Positions 9,571 to 16,599 of a stretch of 64,000 nucleotides of DNA are shown in pieces. This DNA is from Kordia algicida. Its GTDB lineage: Bacteria > Bacteroidota > Bacteroidia > Flavobacteriales > Flavobacteriaceae. The first letter of the stretch is position 1. Each line of letters opens with the position of its first letter. Below the pieces are notes generated by a model. That model was not told the origin of the DNA. It saw only the letters and a program-made list of their open reading frames with translations, and did no database searches. The stretch is taken from the NCBI RefSeq assembly GCF_051013375.1, contig NZ_CP142125.1. One strand, written 5' to 3'. The translations under genes were made by a program, and so were the position numbers.

Positions 9571-9577
9571 GTTGGCA
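9571..9577 (+). other. Putative cassette left boundary (R'-like, GTTGGCA)
   Basis: GTTGGCA is the exact reverse complement of TGCCAAC at 10241-10247, with the match extending to 11 bp. In the integron model the left end of a cassette must complement its own R'' element, as seen here. Confidence 0.45.
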
Positions 9578-9618
9578 GTAATTTGAGCACACAGCGTTTC
9601 GAAAGAACATTCTGAACT

Positions 9619-9891
9619 ATGAAAAAATGGATTTTAAAAATATTAAGTTTAATAATCGGACTTATTATAATATTAACTATTTACATTAATTCGGAATCAT
9701 ATATCGAAAATCAAGATTGGAAATTTGCAGAAGGAACTCATATTGGAGATTGGTTAGGAAAGAATAGTTTTGAAATTAAAGATGGAATAATATACTCAAA
9801 TAGCGGAAAAGCGAAAATCGTTTTCTCACTCGGCCTTAAATTAATAATTGAAGATTTAGAAACACAAAAAAAAAGGGTTTTATGTAAATAA
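9619..9891 (+). CDS. Small membrane-anchored protein, unknown
   Basis: 90 residues: a short basic start (MKKWILKI), one strong hydrophobic helix (about residues 7-24, rich in Ile/Leu) and then a soluble part with no recognisable family. The 3' end runs through nine consecutive As and finishes in an odd KKRVLCK tail. One A fewer would give a slightly longer ending, so the true C-terminus is uncertain. It lies inside the cassette-like island, 15 bp before the EF-Tu domain III-like gene, and the two may be one cassette. No function can be proposed. Confidence 0.5.
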   Translation: MKKWILKILSLIIGLIIILTIYINSESYIENQDWKFAEGTHIGDWLGKNSFEIKDGIIYSNSGKAKIVFSLGLKLIIEDLETQKKRVLCK

Positions 9892-9906
9892 AAGTTGATT
9901 TAACTT

Positions 9907-10233
9907 ATGAGTTCGGATATAATAAATATAAATGCTAAACTTACACTCTACACAAAGGAAAATGGTGGAAGAGAAACTGGAATTGGAACTGGCTATAGAC
10001 CAAATCACGTGATGGAATATTTACCAAACTCAACTGATTTTCCAACGACCTATATTGGACAAATTGATTTTGAAAAAGATAGAATTTATCCAGGAGAAAC
10101 TGAAAACGTGAAAATTATGTTTTTAAGACATCAGAATATTGAGGAATTATTGAAAAAAGGACGAATTTGGTGGATTCACGAAGGGACAAGAAAAATTGGA
10201 GAAGCTGAAGTTCTTGAAATTTTATCCGAATAA
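9907..10233 (+). CDS. Free-standing EF-Tu domain III-like protein
   Basis: 108 residues with no GTPase domain. The order of motifs follows the third (C-terminal) domain of elongation factor Tu: an opening strand AKLTLYTKENGGRETG, then GYRP, a GQIDF strand, PGETENVKI, and a final strand pair GRIWWIHEGTRKIGEAEV that parallels the EF-Tu GLRFAIREGGRTVG segment. In EF-Tu this barrel contacts aminoacyl-tRNA and EF-Ts. Here it is a full-length small gene with its own ATG, not a truncated tuf, because it is well diverged. The role is unknown. It sits between cassette-like boundaries, which suggests horizontal acquisition. Confidence 0.75.
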   Translation: MSSDIININAKLTLYTKENGGRETGIGTGYRPNHVMEYLPNSTDFPTTYIGQIDFEKDRIYPGETENVKIMFLRHQNIEELLKKGRIWWIHEGTRKIGEAEVLEILSE

Positions 10234-10240
10234 AAACTAC

Positions 10241-10373
10241 TGCCAACACCGTATATATTTTATTACTTGCTTCTAGCCTACTTGCGAAAATCCTCGCAGA
10301 TTTTCAATTCGGTTTTTATTTACTAAATTGGGTGCTTAAACCACGCAACAAACTATATACAAACCCGTTATAC
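10241..10373 (+). repeat. attC-like recombination site
   Basis: Nested imperfect dyad of 133 bp. TGCCAAC (10241-10247) resembles R'' and GTTATAC (10367-10373) resembles R'. Inside them GTATATA (10251-10257) pairs exactly with TATATAC (10354-10360). A central hairpin GAAAATC/GATTTTC lies at 10286-10305. The arrangement matches integron cassette attC sites, although R' departs from the GTTRRRY consensus and no integrase is in view. Confidence 0.5.
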
Positions 10374-10385
10374 GCAAGCTGAAAA

Positions 10386-10790
10386 ATGAACAAAGTCAAA
10401 ATTAAAGTTTATAACAAAAAAGAGAAAGTAACCACTACTCTTTATGTTAATCAATTATCTAAAAATAAATTTCGGATGATTGACAATGACTTCTGCAATC
10501 CTAAATTGACTTTAGGGACGGAATTTGAAACAAAAATAAATGTGGAACAAAAACACGAAATAATAAAAATCACAAAAGAATCGGAGTTCATTACTCGTAG
10601 ATTTATATTAACACCAAACCATAAAGAATCTGACTATCTAATGATAGGAGAAGAATTGACAAAAAGAGGCGGATTTTGGCAAGTTGACCTTGGTAGCATT
10701 GCGACTGTAAATATTCCAAAGGATTTCGAATTTGACATTGACCAAGTCATCAAAGAATTGGACTTAAATCTGGTGGAAATAACCGAATGA
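10386..10790 (+). CDS. Small protein of unknown function in cassette island
   Basis: 134 residues, soluble, no signal peptide, high Lys and Glu content, beginning MNKVKIKVYNKKEK. The C-terminal half (GGFWQVDLGSIATVNIPKDF) looks like a compact alpha/beta fold, but I recognise no family. The ATG starts 13 bp after the attC-like R' element, as expected for the first gene of a cassette. No complementary R'' is visible after its stop, so if it was a cassette its right end has decayed. Base composition is like its island neighbours and slightly more AT-rich than the flanking housekeeping genes by eye. Confidence 0.55.
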   Translation: MNKVKIKVYNKKEKVTTTLYVNQLSKNKFRMIDNDFCNPKLTLGTEFETKINVEQKHEIIKITKESEFITRRFILTPNHKESDYLMIGEELTKRGGFWQVDLGSIATVNIPKDFEFDIDQVIKELDLNLVEITE

Positions 10791-10921
10791 AATACTTTAA
10801 ACGAAATTGGAATGAAACCCGTGGAGACCAATACAACTAAACCTACACAAAACCATCACAATTCATTAAAATTATACAAAAGAAGTCTTTATCTTGCATT
10901 TAAAAATTTTTGCCAATTAAA

Positions 10922-11839
10922 ATGGAAGCTATTATTACCGTTGTAGGCTTTTTGGGAACAGGAAAAACTACATTGTTAAAAAATTTGACAACTAATTATA
11001 TTAATAAAGGTTGGAAACCCTTTGTTATTCTTAATGATTACGAAAATGCACATCTTGATGCACAACAGTTTACTGAACAAATTGCACCAAAACAAGTAAA
11101 AGCGCTTAGCGGAAGCTGTATTTGTTGTAGTGGCATCAATGAATTAAGAGATTTTGTCAATAGAATTCCTGTGCGAACGAAAGGAATTACACTTATTGAA
11201 GCCAATGGTACTTCAGATGCCTGTTCGCTTATGAGTTTTCTTGGTGTTGGACTTAACGATAGATTTCTTCCACCGATTCAAATTTCTGTAGTCGATGTTA
11301 AAAATTGGCAAAAAAGAGGTGAATACAATGAACTTGAATCAAATCAAATTCAAGTATCTTCTTTGATTGTGCTGACGCATACTGAAAATATACCCAAGGA
11401 AAGATTAAATTTTGTGATTCGTAACATTCAAAAATTCAATCCATTGGCAGAAATTATAAATACCGATAAAATTGATATTTCGCTTATTCCAAAACTCTCT
11501 CCGTCTAAAAACAATGCCAAAAAGTTAGATCATTTAAAAGCACATTGGTCTTCATGTTCCTCAGATTTACCAAACTTACCAAATTTAGACTGTATTTATG
11601 ATATTTGCAATGCGCTGCCAAAAACCATTTTACGCGTAAAAGGCTGCACCCAAATTGGCAAAAACACTAAGTTTACATACTTTGAACGTACGCCAAATGG
11701 TAAAGTAACTGTTAGACCTTTTAATGGAATACCAATAACAGGTGCTAAACTCCTAACTATAGGACCTGGGAGTGAACCAGAATTACTTGAAAATGCCATT
11801 AATATTAGTTTACTTAAACATAATGAAGTTAGTAACTAA
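10922..11839 (+). CDS. CobW/COG0523-type GTPase, metal chaperone-like
   Basis: 305 residues from the ATG at 10922. An upstream in-frame TTG would add four residues and is less likely. Walker A is GFLGTGKTTLL (about residues 9-19), followed by the family's metal-binding CxCC motif in GSCICCSG (about residues 66-73), Walker-B-like SVVDV, and a guanine-specificity-like LTHTEN. COG0523 GTPases deliver metals such as zinc or cobalt to client proteins in the cytosol. No client gene is adjacent. The next gene, on the other strand, is the LodB-like flavoprotein. A zinc-related role is a family-based inference. No Zur-type box was recognised upstream. Confidence 0.85.
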   Translation: MEAIITVVGFLGTGKTTLLKNLTTNYINKGWKPFVILNDYENAHLDAQQFTEQIAPKQVKALSGSCICCSGINELRDFVNRIPVRTKGITLIEANGTSDACSLMSFLGVGLNDRFLPPIQISVVDVKNWQKRGEYNELESNQIQVSSLIVLTHTENIPKERLNFVIRNIQKFNPLAEIINTDKIDISLIPKLSPSKNNAKKLDHLKAHWSSCSSDLPNLPNLDCIYDICNALPKTILRVKGCTQIGKNTKFTYFERTPNGKVTVRPFNGIPITGAKLLTIGPGSEPELLENAINISLLKHNEVSN

Positions 11840-11926
11840 AAATAAAAATCTTACAAAGAAATGAATTTGGACTGCGCTAGATTTGACATTTCATAAAGAA
11901 TCTAAAAATTACATTCAGATTATTAT

Positions 11927-13003
11927 CTAAAAAAACCGCTCCCAAAAAACTTCATCTTTCCAACGCGTTTCCTGACGATACAACTCATTTTTAGATTGTA
12001 AATACTGCTGAAAGATGGCTTGCATCGTTTTATCATATTCAAAAAAAGTATCTGGATCTGCTTCCAAAAGTTTTTTTTCAATCGTTGTTGCTGCTTTTGC
12101 AGATATAAACAATGCATTGGTAATTCCGTGAGAAGACAACGGATCAAAAGACATTGCGGCATCGCCGAGAGCGAGCCAGTTACTTCCTGCCGTTTCATTG
12201 GCTACGGACGAATTTGCATTTCCACCTTTGAACTTTATATTGTCTGTTTCTATTAAAAAATCTTTTAAATATGTTGTTTCCGCCAATGCAGTTTTCCATT
12301 GCGAAACTTCTTTGAGTTTGGATAGGATTTCGTGTCCTTTGTGCGTGTAAATGGTGCAGATATTTTCTGTTTCGTTCAGCGCAGAGACAATTCCCCAACC
12401 TTCTTTGAAACTTTCCACATAGACTTCGTGTGTGAGTTTTGGATGTTTTATTTTTGGAATGTGACAACTTACTGCAACCAATTCGTCATGAATGGTACTT
12501 TGAATATTCAGTTTTTGTAATACCGCACGATTTCTTCCTGTCGCATCTACCAAAATTTTTCCCTGAACCATTTTAATTCCATCATTTTTTGCCAAAACAA
12601 CCGTGTTTCCGTGTGCTTCATGAATGATTTCAAATCCTTTACTGTACGAAATCATGTGTTGTTTTATTTCCGTACGAAGCGTTTCTAAAGTTTGATGTTT
12701 GTTAATTTTCAAACCATTTTTAAATGGATTCTGATGGTAAAAATTAATATCCGTTACACGCGAACTTCCCCACATAGAATGATATCCGTAGGTTTTTCGA
12801 TACGCATTTTCTTCAAATACCGAAAGTAGTTTCAATTGTTGCAATAAAGGCATTGCCGATGGCGGTAACGTTTCTCCCAAGGCAAAAGGTGGTTTCTCTA
12901 CTTTTCTGTGCAACAGCGTAAACGAAATTCCTTTACGTTGCAAAAGCACTGCAAGCGTAATGCCTGCAATGCCATTGCCTATAATAATTACTTCTTTTGT
13001 CAT
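11927..13003 (-). CDS. LodB-like FAD-dependent protein
   Basis: 358 residues from the ATG at 13003. An in-frame start nine codons upstream is less likely, because the Rossmann fold should begin close to the N-terminus. The FAD motif is VIIIGNGIAGITLAVLL. A DATG motif (LVDATGRNRAV) and the late GD motif (ALGDAAMSFDPLSSHGI) place it among tryptophan-halogenase/LodB-type flavoproteins. The LodA homologue lies upstream on the same strand, about 280 bp away. In the characterised pair from Marinomonas, LodB is needed to make the cysteine tryptophylquinone cofactor of LodA. That partnership is inferred here from gene order. Confidence 0.8.
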   Translation of the reverse strand: MTKEVIIIGNGIAGITLAVLLQRKGISFTLLHRKVEKPPFALGETLPPSAMPLLQQLKLLSVFEENAYRKTYGYHSMWGSSRVTDINFYHQNPFKNGLKINKHQTLETLRTEIKQHMISYSKGFEIIHEAHGNTVVLAKNDGIKMVQGKILVDATGRNRAVLQKLNIQSTIHDELVAVSCHIPKIKHPKLTHEVYVESFKEGWGIVSALNETENICTIYTHKGHEILSKLKEVSQWKTALAETTYLKDFLIETDNIKFKGGNANSSVANETAGSNWLALGDAAMSFDPLSSHGITNALFISAKAATTIEKKLLEADPDTFFEYDKTMQAIFQQYLQSKNELYRQETRWKDEVFWERFF

Positions 13004-13031
13004 TTTATAAAATGATGATATTCGTGTCAAA

Positions 13032-13082
13032 GCACTTCTCGATACACCAAATCACAGATTTGGCACTCGAAATGAAGATTGG
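13032..13082 (+). repeat. Dispersed hairpin repeat, copy 1
   Basis: Core CTTCTCGATAC, a 7-bp stem CCAAATC/GATTTGG around an ACA loop (13047-13063), then CACTCGAA. Two related copies occur at 27378-27429 and 44314-44365 (inverted). This copy lies between the lodA- and lodB-like genes. Confidence 0.7.
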
Positions 13083-13283
13083 AAATACTAACTGTCAAAT
13101 TTAAAATTATAAAGCATTGTAAAAACATTCGCGAAGCAATCTATTTTAATTTGTCAATTTGAAAAATGTATCAATGAAGTTTCTAACGAAAAACAAAATA
13201 CTTTTTAAAACTAACTAACAGCTAAAAGCGAAGTCTAACAGCGTAAGCGATCTAAAATCTAACAACAAAGCGATTCTAAAACC

Positions 13284-15398
13284 TTATTTTTTCATACTTT
13301 TTGAATCATACGCTACATAGACTAAGTTTGGAATTCCATCAATATCTTCTTCCAATCTTCTTCCCGTAACGACTCCGATGTCTTTCCATTGATACACCAT
13401 ATTGATGAGTCCGTTCATGTATCCACCTTCTGCATGATATCCAATAAATCCTGTATCTGCCGTATGCAACCACGCTAAACGATTTGCATAAATATTACGT
13501 TTGGTACTCGGTAAAATATTCGGATCTTTTAGTTTTTCATAACTATCTGATGGTAAAACAAATACTGGTAAATTTGCTGCCCACCACGAAGGAACTGGAT
13601 ATTGTTCTTCAACATATACTGCCTGACAACTTCCTGCATCCGATTGCCACGGAATTCCCATCCATTTTGTCATATCACCTGGTGTAACTTTCCAAAACCA
13701 AGCGGTTTCACTGTCTGGCTTCATAGAGTTGCGTACATCATCGGAAGTCATCGAGAAACCAAAGTCATTATAAAAAATTTCTTTTTGTTCTTCTTTAGAA
13801 GCTGCATTCAAGCGTACTTCACGTAAACCGTATGCTCCAATTTTTAGATTGCCATCATCAACAATAAATTGATAGGTTTCGTTATTTTCAGAATATAATT
13901 GCTTATGACGCATTGGCCATGTCAATTCTACTCCAGGATGAAATCCGCCACCATATAAGGTTTCTAAAACGGCTCTTGTCATCAACAAAGGTTTGCGTTT
14001 TTCATCTGTAGCAGATTTCAAAAACATATCTCGATAAAATGCGCCCATTTCGTCCATATCTTTAAAATCAAAACTTGGTGGCGAATAGAAATTTCCATCA
14101 CGCCATTGTCTGAGTTGTTCATAAATCATCGGTGGAATGGCAAACCATTGTGCTGGACTTCCTGGATAATCGATGGCATCACCAGGATAATATGGTAGTT
14201 TTAATTCGGCTGTTCCGCTTCCGCGATTGACCAAATCTGTTTTATTTTTACTTGGGATAATTGGTTCGTTCGACATGTTGTACGCAGGATTTCGGAACAT
14301 GTTAAAAATCTTTTCACGCACCGCATCTGCTTCTGCTTTTGGCTCTTTTTTGTAGATGTATTTAAATTCATCTTTTGCAATCAATTCATCAATAGTTTCT
14401 TTAAAAGAAGGTGCTAAAAAGTCTCCCAAATTTACCCATTGCATTCTGTATAAACGGTACATCATTGGGAAAACTGTTGCCAATTCTGGTATGTGAGATT
14501 CATTCGCAGCTCCAGTAATTAAGTCAAACATTGTAGAAAGTGGTTGAATTTGTGGAGCATAATCTGGCGGAGCAGATGCAACCCACGCAGAAGATTGTGC
14601 ATCATCAAGTTTGTATTCTTCTCCTGAGTCTCTTTTACGAATGGTTGCCGTAACACGTCCATCACAAATATCATCATACCAATTGGAATTATCAGCGAAA
14701 TCTGTATTTAGATCAGAAGGATTTAACGCCGCAGAAATTCCATCAGCTCCGTAAAAAATTAGCGTTCCGTCATCGTCGTATTCAACCGTTCCTAAATTTA
14801 CTTCTTTTTCATCAACATTCATGCGTTTTGCCAACATGCTAAATTCGCTTTCCGACATTCTAGAAGAAGGAAATTGTCCTTTAATTTCTTTGCGTTTTGC
14901 ATTTTCGCCAACACTTACCATTTTTGGATGGTTGACCAAATCTTTACGATAATCATATCCGCCTTCGGTACGCAATTCTTGATTTAAGACATTCGGATTT
15001 CTGTAAGAAGCACTAATGCCTGGTGCAAGTTTGTCTTTTGCAAAATTTGGCGATAAGTTCTGGTGATCTTCTAGTACTACAGATAAATCTAAACTATTGT
15101 TGAAATCGTACCAAAATGGTTTCTTGTTGGCGACTTCTACAGACCATTCAATGTCAAAATCGTCTGTATTAATTTGTCGCGTCGGATTTCCATGATCGTC
15201 ACATTCATAAATATAGAAACGTTGTGCTTGTTTCTTTAAACGTCCATCACGCGTCAAATAATTTTGATCGGTTTCGTATAAATTTGCCCAAGGAATTTCG
15301 GGACTAAAAATAACTTCTTCTTTCGTTGCAGGACCGTTTCCGAGTCGTGCAATTCCGATAGAAGGATAAATTCTAAATTTTGGAGTTGTATTTGCCAT
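13284..15398 (-). CDS. LodA/GoxA-family CTQ-dependent amino-acid oxidase
   Basis: 704 residues, close to the size of characterised LodA. The start reads KFRIYPSIGIARLGN, the hallmark opening of this family. Near the C-terminus are TKWMGIPWQSDAGSC, PVPSWWAANLPVFVLP and NRLAWLHT. By analogy with LodA, the Cys of DAGSC and the Trp of RLAWL (52 residues apart) are the likely partners of the cysteine tryptophylquinone cofactor. Family members oxidise lysine or glycine, releasing H2O2 and ammonia, and can be antibacterial when exported. No classical signal peptide is visible, as is usual for the family. The LodB-like gene lies downstream. Which amino acid is oxidised cannot be told. Confidence 0.85.
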   Translation of the reverse strand: MANTTPKFRIYPSIGIARLGNGPATKEEVIFSPEIPWANLYETDQNYLTRDGRLKKQAQRFYIYECDDHGNPTRQINTDDFDIEWSVEVANKKPFWYDFNNSLDLSVVLEDHQNLSPNFAKDKLAPGISASYRNPNVLNQELRTEGGYDYRKDLVNHPKMVSVGENAKRKEIKGQFPSSRMSESEFSMLAKRMNVDEKEVNLGTVEYDDDGTLIFYGADGISAALNPSDLNTDFADNSNWYDDICDGRVTATIRKRDSGEEYKLDDAQSSAWVASAPPDYAPQIQPLSTMFDLITGAANESHIPELATVFPMMYRLYRMQWVNLGDFLAPSFKETIDELIAKDEFKYIYKKEPKAEADAVREKIFNMFRNPAYNMSNEPIIPSKNKTDLVNRGSGTAELKLPYYPGDAIDYPGSPAQWFAIPPMIYEQLRQWRDGNFYSPPSFDFKDMDEMGAFYRDMFLKSATDEKRKPLLMTRAVLETLYGGGFHPGVELTWPMRHKQLYSENNETYQFIVDDGNLKIGAYGLREVRLNAASKEEQKEIFYNDFGFSMTSDDVRNSMKPDSETAWFWKVTPGDMTKWMGIPWQSDAGSCQAVYVEEQYPVPSWWAANLPVFVLPSDSYEKLKDPNILPSTKRNIYANRLAWLHTADTGFIGYHAEGGYMNGLINMVYQWKDIGVVTGRRLEEDIDGIPNLVYVAYDSKSMKK

Positions 15399-15543
15399 AA
15401 TATGGTGGTTTTTAAGTTGCCTAAAGATAAATTTAGTGACACTTTTATACTAGCGTATTTTTACCTGTTTTTTAGCTATTGAAGTAATCACCTGTCTCCT
15501 ATTTTCCTAATTGACCATTTTTTTCATGTCCTAATTTTGGAAG

Positions 15544-15575
15544 GAGAACCGCAAAAAAAGGTTCTCTTTTGTTTT
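15544..15575 (+). terminator. Orphan rho-independent terminator
   Basis: Stem GAGAACC/GGTTCTC with a 9-base loop, followed by a U-rich run on the plus strand. No annotated plus-strand gene precedes it, since the neighbouring lodA-like gene is transcribed away from it. Confidence 0.6.
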
Positions 15576-15647
15576 TCGTTGTTTATGAGTTTGTTTGTTG
15601 TCTGAACAAAGCTTGCCGAAATGTAGAATCTTTTTTTATTTAGGAGA

Positions 15648-15664
15648 ATTACGGAAAACCACAT
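15648..15664 (+). promoter_or_regulatory. Repeated motif ATTACGGRAAACCACAT (copy 2)
   Basis: One mismatch to the copy at 9438-9454. It sits 21 bp before a TATTTTTG -7 box (15686-15693) that should drive the RNase H gene. Confidence 0.35.
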
Positions 15665-15760
15665 AGTTCTATTTTGATCTTGTTTTATTTTTGTTAGAAT
15701 AAAAAAAAGTTGATATATAGGTTTATATTATACACTTCTTTATTAAATTTTACTAATAAC

Positions 15761-16399
15761 ATGAGCAAGAAAAAAAAGAAATATTATGTTGTTTGGAAAG
15801 GTGCCAAAACAGGAATTTTAGAATCTTGGGAAGAATGCAAAAAATCAATTCATGGTTTTAAAGGTGCAGAATACAAATCATTCAAGACTATTGAACTTGC
15901 CAAAAAAGCATATTCTGGAAATTATAACGAGTATAAGGGCAAAACGATATTCGAAAGCACGCTAACAGAGGGACAAATTAAATTAATTGGAGAACCAAAT
16001 TTAGAATCCGTTTCCGTTGATGCTGCTTGTAGCGGTAATCCTGGTATAGTAGAATATAAATGTGTTGAAACTAAGACAAAAGATGAAATTTTTTATTTTG
16101 GTCCGTTGTATGAATCAACTAATAATATTGGTGAATTCTTAGGATTAGTTCACACTCTTGCACACATGAAAAAAGTTAATGACAAAAGACCAATATATAC
16201 AGATAGTAGAATAGCTATGAATTGGGTAAAAAATAAAACATGTAGAACTGATCTTGAAAAGAACGACAAAAACAGGAAATCATTTGAGCTTATAGAAAGA
16301 GCTATTAAATGGCTGAAAACAAATAAAATTGAAAACAAAATTTTAAAATGGGAAACCAAAGCTTGGGGAGAGATTCCTGCAGACTTTGGTCGAAAATAA
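15761..16399 (+). CDS. Ribonuclease HI with N-terminal viroplasmin domain
   Basis: 212 residues from the ATG at 15761. The frame extends 17 codons upstream to a TTG, but the viroplasmin motif begins right after the chosen ATG. Residues about 6-48 (YYVVWKGAKTGILESW, then FKGAEYKSF) form the caulimovirus-viroplasmin/RNase H1 N-terminal domain that binds RNA-DNA hybrids. The catalytic domain keeps the carboxylates: D in SVDAACSGNPG, E in NNIGEFLGL, D in YTDSRIA and a last D in PADFGRK. The enzyme removes RNA from RNA-DNA hybrids during replication and R-loop repair. It appears to be monocistronic. Confidence 0.9.
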   Translation: MSKKKKKYYVVWKGAKTGILESWEECKKSIHGFKGAEYKSFKTIELAKKAYSGNYNEYKGKTIFESTLTEGQIKLIGEPNLESVSVDAACSGNPGIVEYKCVETKTKDEIFYFGPLYESTNNIGEFLGLVHTLAHMKKVNDKRPIYTDSRIAMNWVKNKTCRTDLEKNDKNRKSFELIERAIKWLKTNKIENKILKWETKAWGEIPADFGRK

Positions 16400-16599
16400 A
16401 TTATAAAAATAGTTGATTCTCAAAATAAATAAATTCTGCATTATATTTTGATTAACTGAGAATGTGAAAATTTAAAATAACGAATACAAAATACATGAAC
16501 TTTATAGACTATTAAACTAAAATTAACAAATCATTCGCAACCCAAAATCACCATAAAATAAAATTAAACGTTTATATTTGAACAAATGTTTATTTAGGA

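Larger units (their letters stand above)
15399..15760. other. Intergenic region between lodA-like and RNase H genes
   Basis: About 360 bp with no credible gene. It holds a plus-strand hairpin with a U-run (15544-15575), the second copy of the ATTACGGRAAACCACAT motif and a TATTTTTG box at 15686-15693 for the RNase H gene. A TATCTTTA on the minus strand near 15421-15428 may be the lodA-like promoter. Confidence 0.5.

Noticed and set aside
10791..10921. Right-hand attC end after the third island gene
   Set aside because: The expected complement of GTTATACGC is not found; the element may be lost, so no second cassette is claimed.
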